Shown: positions 1 through 13,324 of the stretch, piece after piece
Position numbering within the stretch: position 1 is the stretch's first letter
How the letters are laid out: each line of letters opens with the position of its first letter
From: Carex sylvatica
Lineage: Eukaryota > Streptophyta > Magnoliopsida > Poales > Cyperaceae
Direction of reading: 5' to 3'
NCBI GenBank assembly: GCA_964058845.1
Contig: CAXKVR010000339.1
Span: 17,212-81,211 of the forward strand
Length of the DNA stretch: 64,000 bases
Position numbers and translations under genes: made by a program
Notes under the pieces: model-generated
The model's input: the letters and a program-made list of their open reading frames with translations, nothing else
Told to the model about the DNA's origin: nothing
The model's database searches: none

Positions 1-385
1 AGTTAGTTATTAGTTTGAACGAGAAAATATTGTTGAGAGCTGCAGTTTTAACATTCTTTGGGAAAAAATGTAGAGAGTTAAACAAATTTCCAAGCTAGCT
101 GAGGCAGCGTTTACTGGACTTATTGTTCTGACTCAGTCAAATAATGGCTTTTTTATTTTATCTGGTAAATAGCTTGTTCAATTTTACTTGCGTCCTTTCT
201 TTTTCTGGATTATGTTTGGTCGCTTTGTCTAATTAATTTCTAGTAACAATTAGACTTGATTTAATATAATTCAAGCCATCAATATTGCATTTTTCATGTT
301 TGAACTGACAGTACTTTGCGAACCAATTACCATGATATTAGTGTAGGATATGGTTTAACAAAAATAGATTATTTACACTAGGAAC
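1..385. other. Gene-free flank
   Basis: AT-rich sequence with no convincing open reading frame, splice structure or repeat. It ends in the CTAGGAAC target-site duplication (378-385) of the neighbouring hAT element. Confidence 0.5.
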
Positions 386-1159
386 CAGTGTTCTAAATAG
401 ATAACGGCGCTATAGCTTTCTCGGACCATAAACGCTACGTTATGAGATAAAAGTGCGCTAGCTCAGCTACGATCGCTATAGTTGTAATAGCTGACCGCTA
501 TTACCGCTATGTGCGACGCGCTATTGCTACCGCTATGCTACATGGATTTTTTTTTTACAATTTATATGGGCTTCTGTTCTTCTATTCCTATTTTTAATTC
601 TACATGATTTTCTACGATAAGTATGCTAAACCAAACTATATGCTTCTGTTTTTATTTGTGCGTGATTTATTCTGTCATTCTATATCGAGAAATATTCAAA
701 TATTAATTATTCATTTTGATTGCTCTTCGTATAGTATTCATTTGTAAAAGTATTATCATTCGTTTCAATTGAAAGCTGATTTTGATTATTAGTATTATTA
801 TAATATATAAAATGTTTAAATATGTATACTGACTTCATTTACCTAGTAAAATTAATTATTCTTTGTCTATTATAATATGTAATACTATGAAATATGAACT
901 ATTAAATAATATTACTTTTTAAATTTTTTTTTCTTCTTATTGCGTAATTGATAAAAAGTATAGACTTAGATTAATTGTGACTTAGTTGTTATCTCAATTC
1001 TCCTATTGATTATGTTGATAATTAGTAGAAATATATAATATAAAATATGAAAAGAAAAAAACGCTATGTATGATAGCTTTTACTATAGCTACGCTATTCA
1101 CAATAGGTTTTTTTTTTTTTCTCTCCGCTACGCCGCTATAATCGCGATTTAGAACCTTG
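386..1159. mobile_element. Non-autonomous hAT-type element, 774 bp
   Basis: The element is bounded by imperfect terminal inverted repeats. The left end reads CAGTGTTCTAAATAG and the right end, reverse-complemented, reads CAAGGTTCTAAATCGCG. It is flanked by a perfect 8-bp duplication CTAGGAAC (378-385 and 1160-1167), the size made by hAT transposases. The subterminal parts are rich in short CGCTA/TAGCG motifs in both orientations, which is usual for hAT transposase-binding regions, and the centre is AT-rich without coding capacity. The TIR and duplication are seen directly; the superfamily call rests on duplication length and structure. Confidence 0.8.
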
Positions 1160-1167
1160 CTAGGAAC

Positions 1168-2259
1168 TATGCTTGATGTAGCAAGACGTGTAAAAAGGAA
1201 AGGATGCTGAACGAGTTATAATTTATTTCACAAGGAATATCCTTATGAGTGAGGCTATGATACTATGCATAATGCGAATTAGATCATACTATGGATTAAT
1301 ATCTTTATTTTCAAAGTCCAAACAATTCATATAAACTGTTTAACATGATCTCTATAAAAATGTACTTGTAATTAAATTTTATATTTTTTTAGTTGGGTAA
1401 AAAATTACTATTTTTAAATGGTCTACAAATTTCATATAAAGTGATTTTCAACCTAATTAAAAAAAAGTAAAAGTTTTTTTATGCAGGAGTATATTTTCAT
1501 ATAGAAATCATGTTGAACTCTTTTGATCAACCATTTAGACTTTTAAAATGAAAACATTTATCCATAATACAATCCAATGGATGCTATGCATAGTACCATA
1601 GTCTCACTCATTCCTTATTGGAATCAACCATTTAGACTTTTAAAATGAAAACATTTATCCATAATACAATCCAATGGATGCTATGCATAGTACCATAGTC
1701 TCACTCATTCCTTATTGGTATGAATTACCCAAACACTTCCAAATGGGATGATGATAATTAACACAATAAAACTTTTTATTAATAAACCAACTTCAAACTT
1801 TTAACTTGTATGGACAAAGAACAGTAAAAAAGGAGGTAAATAAATAAACTGATTCTGGGCCAGGCCCATCATTCGTAGGGCGCAATTCTGGTACCACAAC
1901 ACCCAGCAAAGAGACACTAGTGCTGTAGTGCAAACTTAATCCGTACGAATTTTAGATTTTCCATTGTGAAACTTGATGTGGATCGGACGGCTCTGACCTG
2001 ACAACGGATCGAATTTGGTATGCTCATCGGACTGCCCCCTATTCCTCTAGAGCAAAGACATAAACCCCCTTTTTTGTTCTACACTACACAAGGAACTAAG
2101 GCTCATTTTATACAAGGTGTGCTTTCAAGCAAGCACAGGGTGATGTTCTACACTAGAAAGAAAAGGAAAAAAAAGAAAAGAACACATTCTGAGAACCTCA
2201 ACTTTCAGCTATTATTTTTCTTTTGAAAAAACAGGGGAAAAAAGAATGACATAATAAAC
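1168..2259. other. Intergenic, with a decayed foldback MITE
   Basis: No gene is seen. About 1230-1719 holds a decayed inverted-repeat element. The left arm contains GAGTGAGGCTATGATACTAT and the right arm contains its inverted counterpart ATAGTACCATAGTCTCACTC. The right arm has been tandemly duplicated with a 97-bp period (1526-1622 and 1623-1719, nearly identical). The rest is the region downstream of the dolichol kinase gene. Confidence 0.55.
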
Positions 2260-5200
2260 CTATAAACAAAGAAGACTGTAGAATACGAGGGGTATGAAAG
2301 CATTATCGAGTTGAGCTGTATATGCCTCCAATAAGCCGCTCAGTGTCACAGCTATCAACAATGAGCCCCAATGCTACATTATTAAACCATAGAGAAAGGT
2401 TAATTAAAATTGAAGGCAAAAGAGTTAGAACCTAACTTCATCCAAACATACTATCGGTTCTACACATATTTCCTCTAGAGAAAATTTATACCTACACGGC
2501 TACACTAGAAAGAAAGGAGAGAGAGAAAAATAAACCTGAGAGAGAATATATCCACTGGAAGCAAGAAGAGGGAGGAGTATATAACAAGCCGCCCACACAG
2601 AGGTTATTCCAGCTGCTGTCCCTTCTACTGTTTTCTCTGTTTTCATTTTTTATTTTTTATAAAAGTATGTTCAAGCTTAGAATAAGTAATAAGGTAAACT
2701 TAAGTGATAATAAAAGAGAAAAATATATGTATATATTACTGACTTCCAGCTTTGCTCCATCTCAGAACCCCATACTTGTGACCCACCATTGATGCCTGTT
2801 TAATTGAAAACATAAACTATACTTGGTCAAAACGATTACTAAAATGTAAGGTTTGTACTTTGAAACTGAGGTAAACATAGTAAAAGGATTACTGACTGTC
2901 AACTACTGATGTCTGCTTAATTGAAAATCATAAAATACTCTAAATGTGCATGTTTGGTTGTGGAGTAAAGTTACTCCAGATTAAATTCCTTACTCCAAGT
3001 TAAAGTGGATAAGTTAATCATGTTTAGTGGAGTAACTCTAAAGAGAGAAAATTAAAAAAAGATAAATGTTACTCTGACGATGGGATCCCACTTACTCCAC
3101 AATGATAAGGGGTACCAATGGAAATGGTGCAATACACATCCAGGGTAATTTTTTGTGACAATGACTAAAAGGGAGATACATAACTGGGGAAAGGCATGAT
3201 GATAAAAGGATAGAAAATGGAACGAACCATAGTATCACCAATCCCTAAGCTGAGTATACCAGCAAATGGGGCAAGAGGCCGGTCGTTAAACCCTGATGAC
3301 ATCCATTTGGGAAGTGCACAACCCAACAACAAAGAAAAATGACTGAAAATTAAAAAGGGAAAAATAGAGTATTAGATATGATATTTTGTAAAGATGAAAT
3401 CATCAAGACCCTGTGAAAATGGACAAAAAAACAAAAAATAAGCATGGAACTTCCACATACTGCTACAAAGCACTAATCGTAAAATATTCTTTACCACCAC
3501 TGTGGAAATGGAAGAAATATACATGATGCTTGGAAATTTTCTAGGTTGTATGAAGAACTTATAATTCCAAGAGCATAATTTTTTTTTTTGAAATTTAGCA
3601 GAGCACAGATTTTTCTAATTAAAAACACAGCTCCAAAATAACTCAAGGGTCAATTTTTTGTTTGACCTTGACAAATCTCAAACTTGCATATAAGCATGGA
3701 AACATGAGATCTACTATTCTTTAATCCCCCCCCCTCTCTCCCCATTTATTCAATAGACTCACAGGAGGTTGAAAGGTATAGTAATTCTTAGTAGAAGAGA
3801 AGCATGCTATACTTTACTAAACGATGCACTTCTAATTTTCTGCAAGAGATGATTCATATTTCCATGTTTAATTAATATATATATCAATACCTTTACTAAA
3901 CAAAATATTTAATAAGTATAGGGCACATGCCTGACAATAAGAATATCTGAATCCCGGTGGTCGGTGAAAGCATTCATGAATTGGTGCACCATTTTACCCA
4001 GAGGCCATATTTCCCACACCTATAAAATATACTATTGTCAACACATGACACTTCTTGAATGAAACTTCGAATTATGCTCATAATGATCCAAAGGTTTCAG
4101 TAAATGCATACCCGAATCATTTCTAATAATAAGAAAACCATCAAAGCTGTACCAAATGCCAGATCCAAGAAAGACGACTGCAGAAGACAGACATATAAAT
4201 AAATAACATTTCTGGCATAGAGGTTAATAACATTAGAGTAAAACAAGGTTACTTTTCATTGAGTGAAAATCCAACCCAATATCTTCTACAGATAACACCA
4301 ACCAAGGGAGCTCAAATTGAACTTATAATAATCAATGATGGATATTCATTTTATTATTGAAGAACAGATTATGAAACAACAATTTTCAATTACATTATAT
4401 GAGTAGGGATCAAATGCCTCATTCGTGCCTCACATCCTCATCTCCGTTTTCAAAGTCCACGCAATCGATCTGAACCGTTCAACATGATGTTCATATTAAA
4501 ATGTGCTTGGAGACCAAATATTATATTTTTTTGGAAGTTTTTTTACTTTTTTTTTTATAGGTACAAAATCACTGTATTTCAGAAAATTCTGACCATCCAA
4601 AAACAGTGATTTTGTACCTATCTAAAAAATAGTAAACAATTTCCAAAAAATATATTATTTGGTCTCCAAGTATATTTTAATATGGATATCATGTTGAGTG
4701 GTTCACATCGACTTTTTGGACTTTGAAAACAAAGATAAGAATGTGAGACACGAATGAGGCATGAAAGACGTGAGGCGTTTGAACCCTGCTCACGTTATAT
4801 ATAGCTGACTGCGATAATTATAATCGGGTTATGGAGGACAGTAAAATTAGAAAATTTTCAGTGTTAATTGCAAATAAGATAAACTTTTGGTACACCAGGA
4901 ACCTTTAAAAGAATAGTTAGTGACAAAGTACCTGAAATATGACAGCCGGTACAAACATTAGGACAGCAACAAGGTGGTAGTACTTTCTGAGAAGTATCCT
5001 CTCTGTTTTACTTTGTTTTGATATTTTGTAAAACCGGAAAACAGAGATGCATATAACGCATATCCAGTATGAACATAGGGCTAGCCGTTCAAGCGGACTT
5101 GTAAACACAAAATTTATTACCCTGTTAAACAGAAAAGAACTTATTTCAGGTACACTATTGCTTTCAAAATTAAATATACATCTATATATATATGATGAAT

Positions 5201-8200
5201 ATCGTATATCGATAACATGGTAAAAAAGTAGAAGCCGGATCTATGTTCTCAGCTGTACACACCCATAAAAGTTTCACACCAACTTTTAAAATTCAGCTAA
5301 TTTAGAAAAACCTAACTAATTAAGCCTCATATTGAAATTAAGCAAAAAGCAACCGAATCTAGCGTCATTTCATAACAATACCAAAAATCCAAGGAAAGGA
5401 AAAAGAATGAAGGACCAAGAAGGTAGACAGACCAGTACAGGTAGTCAGGAATTACGACTACAGATAAATGACTGGTACTGTACAGTAATTTAGATTAAAT
5501 CTTACAAGGATGCTCACCATAACAGCGGGTGCACACCAAAATTGTGAACAAAATTCATCCAAGCTGGCATTAAGAATGCTAACATCACAATAGTGGAAGT
5601 ATAAAATAAGGTTGTGCTTTCAATTTTTCTTGGTGTGCTCATATTTCTGCAATAACCCCATATCTGAATGGTCAATTTGAAAAAAAATGGCACAAGAAAA
5701 AGTCCGAGCAGTTCTCCCTGAAAACAAGAGACAAATAATGTACATAGAAAAAGTTAAGTAAGAGTAAGGAGTAAGGACTATCAGGTTGGATCTCGTACAG
5801 ACACATTCTTGTCCTTTGCTGTGCTGCACCGTTTAGTGCAGTGCACATGCACTGTGGAATTAAAGGGGAAATTTTGGTTTGAATCTCAACAACTTGCACA
5901 AAATTTGACAAAACCCGGTCCCTCGGATTGCCGCCCTGCAGGATTGGCATTCTATACCGACCAGGTCATGCTCATTAATGAACTCATACCAGATGTTAAG
6001 CAACCATTTTGCAATATATACTGTCATGTTTTCAAATTTGCAAGCTCTGAGGTATGGTACGACCTGAAGTTTAAAAAGTATTGCTAGTATAAGATAGATA
6101 ATGATAGTTAAAAAAAAACCTGAATAATTGTGGGTATTTCAATATCAGTTCTGCTTGACAGATAATAGGATTTCGAGGATACAGACAATATACTCAGCTG
6201 CACAAATTTTTATACTCAAGTTAGCTTTAATAATACAACAATGCGAGTTACGAGATCTAGACCTGTACTAGTAACATAAAACCAAAAGATACTATATGTA
6301 CCTTAGCAAGAGTATGAGTTAACATATCACCAAAGCAGAGAACCATGCCAGCTGAAACCAGCAGCGCCTCACCTAGGATCGACAAAAATGCTCAAATCAG
6401 TGATTTTTCAAACTGACCGAAAGATTAGAAGTACCTCAATAAAATTTCCAATTTTAATAACACGATGAGCAGGACCACATGAATCAGACCAAGGTTATAA
6501 TAGATATAACAGTGGCCGACTGAGCATATGACATACATGCTTTTGTGCTTCTTTTTTCTGTTTTATTATTTGTCATATGATCAACACAACTGCTACTTTG
6601 TCAGGTGAGAGGTAGAGTTCTTCCCGATAATCATATTATGTACTGGAAAATAAAATAAAAAAATCTAAAGGTATTAAATTATAAACCTCAAGTAAAAGTA
6701 CCAAATGATGCGCAGGAAGGAAATTTTTGCAATATGTGCTGGATAAGAACTGCAGTAGCTGCTCCATGAGAAATCAAGTACCATATGTTTGAATCAAACC
6801 AGCCTAATCAATCATAAAAATTTAGGGTTTTAGGCCAAATCTTTTTTTCTAGCTGCATCTTGACACAATATACAGAGAAGTCAAATTATGACCATTAATT
6901 CAGATTTTTCTTCTTGCCAGAACCAAGATATCAGGCCTGGTACCATAGTTCTGACACCACGTGTCATGATAGTTTTTTGGAAAACTATTAAACAGTGCTT
7001 CTTACCTGCATTTGTCTTGAATTTAAAGCAGAAGTAGCATGTGACCATGTAAAGCAATACACAGAAGTATGTGCAAGACAATTCTCTAGAGCATAATGAA
7101 AATGGAGCATCCCAATTCTTGCAAGAAGCAGCTTGAAGATACAACAAGAATAGAAGTACACCTAAGCAGCATGCAGACACTGTCCAATATTGCATGTCCA
7201 AATATGCAAGCTCTGTTAATGGAAAACTCAATTTAGTTTCTGAAGAAAGGAAAATTATATAAGCAATTTTTAAAGTATCAATAACATGGAACATAGAAAA
7301 TCAGACTACTTCACTATGCTCACAGAATAGCCAGCAATACTGACAACCTTATAATATTGATTGGTTCAATGAACTTAGTGTAAAATAGCACATAAAGTTT
7401 CTGGGAATTAAACAAAAATAAGCATGTGTTTTGCAAAGTAACATGCAACCTGCAAAGCAACAATTTACAAAAAACCCCCTGCAGCCAACAAAATTGTAAC
7501 ATGAAGAAACAAACAAAATATTTCTCAGCTCATGATTATGATAATATTTATTTCCATAACACAACTTAGATTAAATAGATCTTACCGTTCTCAGGTACAC
7601 AACAGATAACACTAGATATTATCATACACAACTTAATGGAACTGATTGTAATTATGCATGAACATCATGTTTTCAAATAGTAAGAAAAAGTGCTTACCTT
7701 CTGCTCCATTTTCATGAATTGATAATACTCTTGATATCTGAATAAGCCGTGAAAGCATCACACTTGGCAGTGTGCTTGCACCAAGAAGAATCCCAGATGA
7801 AGCACCAGGCCTACAACATGCAATGGCTTACATTCAATATTTTAGATGTGATATCATACTGTTCAGGTAAAAATTAAAGACTGGTTTCTACTGTCTTTGC
7901 TAGAACTTCAACCCAGACAAATCCGATCTTCCTGGGCTACCTTCTATTTAATTATTTACAATTAATATTATGAAAGCTCCTTTAAGCCGGTAGCAAACAA
8001 GCATGGTATTGTACCAGTAAGGTCATGTACCAGCCGACAATACCGGTATGAATTGATAGTACAAACTTGTACCAGTTACTCAAGGTAGTCATCTAACCCC
8101 TTTTCCCTGAATTTAGTGCTACCTAGCTAGCCTCTTATTTGGGTAAACCTTTGCTTGATTTATTTCTAGCGAACCCTAGACAAGATCTGAATTAAGAGAT

Positions 8201-8630
8201 GTTAATTAATTGGGGAACATATTCTTCCCAAATCCATACTAGCAGATCACTGACCTCAATTTCAAAACATAAAAGAAATGTGGACAAGCGACATTGGACC
8301 AGTTAAATTGTTACAGACTAAATTTCATCTCAAGCCAGCCCTCTTTTTCTTTTCAAAATACCATATATAGCCGACCATAGGCGCGTAATTCCCAAATTGA
8401 AGCAAAGCATGTGAAATTAAAGGAGTTACCAACCTAATTTTGAAGCGCTGAAGAGAAGCATTGGAACTTTCCACCGAGATCTCAACAAAAAGGGCTGCGA
8501 GAGAAAGGAGGCAGAGAGCGGAGGCGTGGAGAAAGAGGGAGGAAGGAACGGAAAGAGCCACGCGGAAGACGAAGAGGAGCACGACGGCCCTCTCACCGTA
8601 GCAGAGCTCTTTGTGGGCCCCACCAGCCAT
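2260..8630 (-). CDS. EVN: Dolichol kinase (EVAN/SEC59 type), 13 exons
   Basis: Multi-pass ER-membrane enzyme that phosphorylates dolichol with CTP, making the lipid carrier for N-glycosylation, O-mannosylation and GPI anchors. Exons on the minus strand: 8434-8630, 7698-7810, 7006-7212, 6302-6372, 6120-6197, 5518-5717, 4932-5121, 4112-4177, 3931-4019, 3228-3342, 2744-2795, 2536-2636, 2260-2373. They total 1593 nt (530 residues), and every junction is in phase. Seen in the product: many hydrophobic segments; RKYYH at about 334-338, followed by a membrane helix; the C-terminal CTP-binding region GIGDTMASMVGHKYG (about 437-451); and KKTVEGTAAG (460-469), all typical of plant dolichol kinases. The ATG at 8630 was chosen because MAGG leads into the conserved GERAVVL stretch; an in-frame ATG at 8702 would add 24 Pro/Ser-rich residues. 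The intron after exon 9 uses a GC donor. An intron at 4178-4931 holds a Mutator-type MITE. Confidence 0.93.
2940..3115. repeat. MITE-like insertion in an EVN intron
   Basis: The left end reads GTTTGGTTGTGGAGTAAAG and the right end AGTGGGATCCCATCG on the opposite strand. ACTCCA/TGGAGT motifs occur in both orientations, and the sequence lies inside the EVN intron 2796-3227. It resembles Tourist-like elements (TGTTTGGTT start), but no clean duplication was identified, so the boundaries are approximate. Confidence 0.4.
3929..3931 (-). other. EVN: Non-canonical GC splice donor, EVN intron 9
   Basis: On the minus strand exon 9 ends ...ATTGTCAG and the intron starts gcatgtgcc. Exon 10 begins after an AG at 3343-3344 with T CAT TTT. 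Only this GC-AG junction keeps the frame and gives the conserved LIV-S-HFSLLLGC passage. No GT nearby gives an in-frame alternative. Confidence 0.8.
4401..4791. mobile_element. Mutator-type foldback MITE, 391 bp, in an EVN intron
   Basis: Almost the whole element is a long inverted repeat. The left arm begins GAGTAGGGATCAAATGCC; the right arm, reverse-complemented, begins GAGCAGGGTTCAAACGCC, and both contain CCTCATTCGTG and TTTTCAAAGTCCA. The flanking 9-mers acattatat (4392-4400) and acgttatat (4792-4800) match at 8 of 9 positions, the duplication length expected of Mutator-like transposases. It has no coding capacity and lies within the EVN intron 4178-4931. Confidence 0.75.
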
Positions 8631-8814
8631 GGGCGGCGCAGCAGCGCAGGAGAGGAATGGGGGAGGTTGGGTTTGGCGGGAGGGAGGGAGGGAAGGAGCC
8701 AAAAGGAACAGCGACCGAGTCGCGTGTACCGTTGTGTTTACGCAAAAGGGGTATGGGTATACCGGTTTGGTTTATTCTATTGTCTGGGAATTATATCACC
8801 TAAAGGATATTACT

Positions 8815-8968
8815 AGGGTAACAGAATATTTCTTTTTGGATTCTGACTGTTGGATCAGAATCCGCACGAATATTAAAGACATCCCGTGGATTACATCTTG
8901 GGCCGGATTAGCCTGGATTCTGGTCATACGGTTCAAGTCTAAACAAAATTATTTTGTTACCTCAGAGG
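8815..8968. mobile_element. Short MITE (GGTAAC ends) upstream of EVN
   Basis: The sequence has GGTAACAGAATATTT at its left and the inverted counterpart AAATTATTTTGTTACC at its right. It shares the core ATCCGCACGAATATT and the right flank CTCAGAGGA with the copy at 55680-55823. It lies about 190 bp upstream of the EVN start codon, in the presumed promoter. The superfamily is unknown because no clear duplication is visible. Confidence 0.55.
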
Positions 8969-9080
8969 AAATGAACTCATTGTGGGGCCGGTGAGATGGG
9001 AAGTTGGTTTGAATTGCGCGTTTTTGGGTCCACTGCTGAGTGACGACCGGAAAAATAGCAGTTTTGACTCGCGACTAGTT

Positions 9081-9840
9081 GAGAGCTCGAGAAATCTAGC
9101 CGCCGCCCACATCAACTTCTACTTTCTTGCTCCATCTCTTTTTCTTTTCAGATCGTCTCTCATATCTCTTTGCCTCCACCCTACCACCTCTGCTAGAAAT
9201 TTACCTTCCATCTTTTGCTCAAAAAAACGAAAGACGGAGACCGGCAGCAAATTCCTCTCTCCACTGCTCTTGCCAACAAGTCACCACCTTTTTTCAATTC
9301 TACGATCTCACTGCAACTTTTGTATCTCTTTATTATTCTTTATACTTTTCAGAAAAAGCGAGAGTCAACGACAATAGCTCTAGTTACTAGCTCTCTCGTC
9401 TTCTGACACTTTTCCGTCCTCTTCAACATTCGTCAGGAGTTTCATAGAGAGTTGACAATAATAGCTCTAGTCGTCATCTCTCGTGTCTCCTAGCGTCTTC
9501 AACGCTCCCACCAACCCCCCGTTACACAAAATCTTTAATTGGAAAGGGGAGTTTGAGACCGCATTGGCCTCTCCCACCAGCAAACCTAGCAGAAAAAAAG
9601 AAAAAAAAAATATGATGCCTCCTTTCCTTCGGTCACTGGCCAGTCGATGCTGAAGGTCGTCGATTTCTACTACCGATGGAGAAGGTTTATTTTATTTTGT
9701 TATTTTAGTTATTAGATGTTAATGTTTGGATGTTGATGAAGTTCGATGTAAATAGCGTTCTGAATGTAGAACGATTGATGTAATTTATGTTTAATTAATA
9801 AAAATTATACTTGACAGCCACTGTCAAGATTTCAAAAAAA
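9081..9840 (+). mobile_element. Retroposed sequence with A-tail and 15-bp duplications
   Basis: A perfect 15-bp direct repeat GACTCGCGACTAGTT lies at 9066-9080 and 9841-9855. The 760 bp between begin GAGAGCTCGAG and end in seven A residues directly before the second copy, the signature of target-primed (LINE-machinery) insertion. The body has a C/T-rich 5' half with no conserved protein and a T-rich 3' half resembling a plant 3' UTR (TTAATTAATAAAA). Just before the A-tail is a perfect hairpin CTTGACAG-CCA-CTGTCAAG (9810-9828). It could be a processed copy of a non-coding or 5'-truncated transcript, or a large SINE. No source gene is recognised. Confidence 0.7.
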
Positions 9841-9855
9841 GACTCGCGACTAGTT

Positions 9856-12083
9856 TGGCACCAATGTACAGAGTTCGTCAATGGTTCGCAGATTTTAACC
9901 ATCCATTCGATATTGGACAGTCCAGATATGCACAGCTAGACCAGTTGCTCCTTCCTTTCTGGACAATTGCGGGAAGAAATGTTTAACGGGAGCATCAGCA
10001 GTCGGATTAGCATGGGAAATGACAATCTCTTTTCAAATCTAGGTACTAAGTTTTGGTTGTTATTTTAATGAAATATTTCACTGATCGCTAATACTTCTTG
10101 GTCTTCTATAGCCACAATATAATAACTGTCCATGTAGCGGGTCATTGTATGGCGGGTTTGGTCTTCCTAAGTCTTATTAACAACTTTGATAGTGTGTTTA
10201 TACTGTGACAGGTCGTTGTTTCCTGTATGGCGGGTCATTATGTAGTATTTTGATATCGATAATTGATTTGCTCCGGACTAACAGCGTTGGTTTTTTTAAA
10301 TTTTCTTTGCATTTCAGATTTATCTCTTTCCTCTCTTTTTTTTCTCTTTTTTTTGCTTGTATTTTAATTTTTTTTCTTGTTCCTCGCTATTTGTAATCTT
10401 TTAGTTGAATTTAATAAAAATTTAATAGACCAAAACCTACAACTTAAAAAGGAAATTGATAATATGCCCACTGAAATTATGTCTTAATTAGTTCATTTGA
10501 CTGATCAAGTTGTTGAAATATTTTATTAATGTTTGAACTTGTTTTCTTCTAAATTAATACTTAAAATACGTTACATATATTTTATATTTCAACGTAGAGA
10601 TTTTTGTTCTACAGACTTTGTTTTATTCTTGAATATAAAACTGACACACCTCAATCAAATTAAATCATTGTTCTATATTTAGATGCGCTGAGAATATGGG
10701 CTATTTGAGAATATAACTATTCGGAATCGTAATGTACACACAAATAATATTTTTATTATTCGAAATAACTAGAACAACAGCTATTATTTTTATTCATAGT
10801 AAATATTGAAATAGTCACTATTCAGAAGTGCGAAAGAGAGAGGAAAACATGTTTGATTCTCAAATTTCCGCCAACACAGTTTCAAAATGATAAAGTTGAC
10901 TCCACTTTTGTTATCTCCAAATCATGACAATTCGTTTGACATTCCACATGCCCATATATCTTTCCTCTTAATTAACATCTTGTTAATATTATTTTTTCTC
11001 GATTACAGCTATTCACTATTCCAAATATACAATCTAAACAACAGTTTTATTAATCCGAATAACATCATTTTCACACTAATATGAAAATCACTATTTTTAT
11101 TTCTCTATTCTTATCTAATTTCTCAAATTTCACTATTCTCATTATTCTAACTCCCATTCAAACATACTCGATAATACCACCACCTTATTTTCACTAAGGT
11201 TGATCCTTACAAATATATAATACCACTACCTTATTTGCTCAGGTAAACATTTCAACTATCACAATATTTGAATATTATCAAGAGGAACCATGTTAGTATA
11301 CCATCAATGGTTCGCCAGTCGCCAGCGTTAGGTGACTCTTGTCCAACAACAGTTAACAAATCATAAAAAATACATTTACATCGTCTGTTTTTACCGATTA
11401 TCACGAAAGATTATCTAATTTCAGAGACAAAAATGCTCATAATATATTTACTTATTAATGGAAAATAGATGGCAATATTTTAGATCCGATTTATTGGAAC
11501 TAGAGAGTTAATTTATTGTTAATTATGAATTATATGATATTCAGATCTAGATATCCACCCACCGCATCTTGATAATAATTTTATTTTTAAAATAAGATAG
11601 GGGTCTCTAATTTTATATTTTATTGATAAATTAAAACTAATATATAATCAAAAGAATAAAAAAATATTAAATTGCTCAATAAGTATTAAACACGAAAAAA
11701 AAACTACATATCTCGTAAGACTAGATCAACCAATTTAAAAATAAAATAAAAATAAAATAAAAATACTATAAAAATTCGATTGTATATCTCTCTCCATAAT
11801 ATGAAAATAGCAATCATAAATAATTTTTGTAACTGCATAGGATACTTATTTTGAAGAACACATAATAGTTTGACAATTATCATTTTACCACATCTATGCA
11901 AATATAATGCAAATATAATGGTGAAATTACAGTTTTAAGGTATCGTAGAGAGATAGGGAAAAAGAGCGTTCATAAATAAGTGTGTCACCGTCTCTACACT
12001 GTGCTTGCAGAGACATCAGATGCTTGAAAGGTACCATCCACATTTCATCAAGTCATTGGTGGTTACAATTTTATTTTGGATTG
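9856..12083. other. Gene-free AT-rich region
   Basis: No gene is supported. About 10690-11170 has loosely inverted ends (GAATATGGGCTATTTGAGAATA against TTCTCAAATTTCACTATTCTC) and may be an old MITE. The rest is AT-rich with short low-complexity runs. Confidence 0.4.
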
Positions 12084-12500
12084 CCAACCATTAGTGTGGA
12101 AAAAACGTGCCGTGCCGTGCCGTGACCAAATTAATTTTTCACGTCCCGTGCCGTGTCATGACCAAAATTATGAGGGGTGGTTGATCGCACGAGAATATAT
12201 GCTAAAAAGTTTCAGTATAGCAAGCTATACTTCTTAAACCTTCGTTATACTCTGTCAATTCAGATAGCAAGTGTACTATCCTGTCGTTGAGTATGTTCAG
12301 GTATCGATCCACAGGGACGGAAGAAAAATACTAGACTTATCCTAAAATCACTTGAGATTCTAGAAGTGAGAAGAATTTGGTTTGGTTTTAGTTCTAACAA
12401 TTCTACTGATTAAAAGACAATAAAAGATAATTAAAGTTGTTTTCAATTGATAAAAGGGCGTTTCCAGGGTTCAGATTTCATTTCTGTTCAGCCTCGAGGC

Positions 12501-12534
12501 ATACGGCCCGTACAGATTCCCGTACGGTCCGTAT
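12501..12534. repeat. Palindrome pair, 3' LTR copy 1
   Basis: Units 12501-12513 (ATACGGCCCGTAC) and 12522-12534 (GTACGGTCCGTAT), starts 21 bp apart. Duplicated in the other LTR at 21234-21267. Confidence 0.9.
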
Positions 12535-13324
12535 GGGACCTCAAGTTAATGCTGCAGCTACTGTTTTCTGTGTTGGTACTACGTTTAGGGTTTCTTTTCG
12601 ACCAGATCTAGATACCTAACCTCAACTTTCGCATTTTGGCCTAATACCCGATTACCGGACTCAAATACTTCCCTCTTAGATGCGTTAAACCTCAACTTTC
12701 GCATTTTGGCCTAATTTATCTAAGTTATTTGCTAGTTTACTAAAAGTATCCAAGGACTTTCGCCTCAAGGAAAGTTTCGCCTTTCGGGTACTCCTTGGTT
12801 TCACCCTACTTCATATACTTTATTCGGTTGGAATGAATTTCATAGACTTGGCTCCTAACACTTAGATGTGCGCATTCATCTAACGGGATGACTAATCAGA
12901 TTCAAGCAAGCACAAATAGAGCAATAAAAATACTACATAACAAAGTAAAAACAAAGCGTTCAACACAAAATCCAAGTAGCATACAAGCAAAACAAAACTA
13001 GAAACTACATCTTACCCCTAGAAACTAAGTAAATTAGCTACTCATGTTCACGAGATAACACAAATAACAAGAAATAAAAGAGTTCATGATAAAACAGTGG
13101 AAAATCTGAAGATCCGTTCAAAACTCGCGTTCTTCCCTTCTCTTCTTCTTTTCCTCTCGTCCAAAACCTAGCAAGAATGAATGATGGAAAGTTATTGATT
13201 GATTCCCCTTTTCTGCTGTGAAATATCTCCTTTAATGCCCCAGATCACGCCTCCAGGGGTTTCCTATTTGGCTCCTCAAATCGTGCTCAATTCAGATTCC
13301 AGCTGGATTTTCCGAATCAACGTT

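Noticed and set aside
8631..8702. Upstream start of the dolichol kinase at 8702
   Set aside because: The 24 added residues are Pro/Ser-rich, and the conserved N-terminus starts at MAGG. The upstream ATG remains possible but is less likely.
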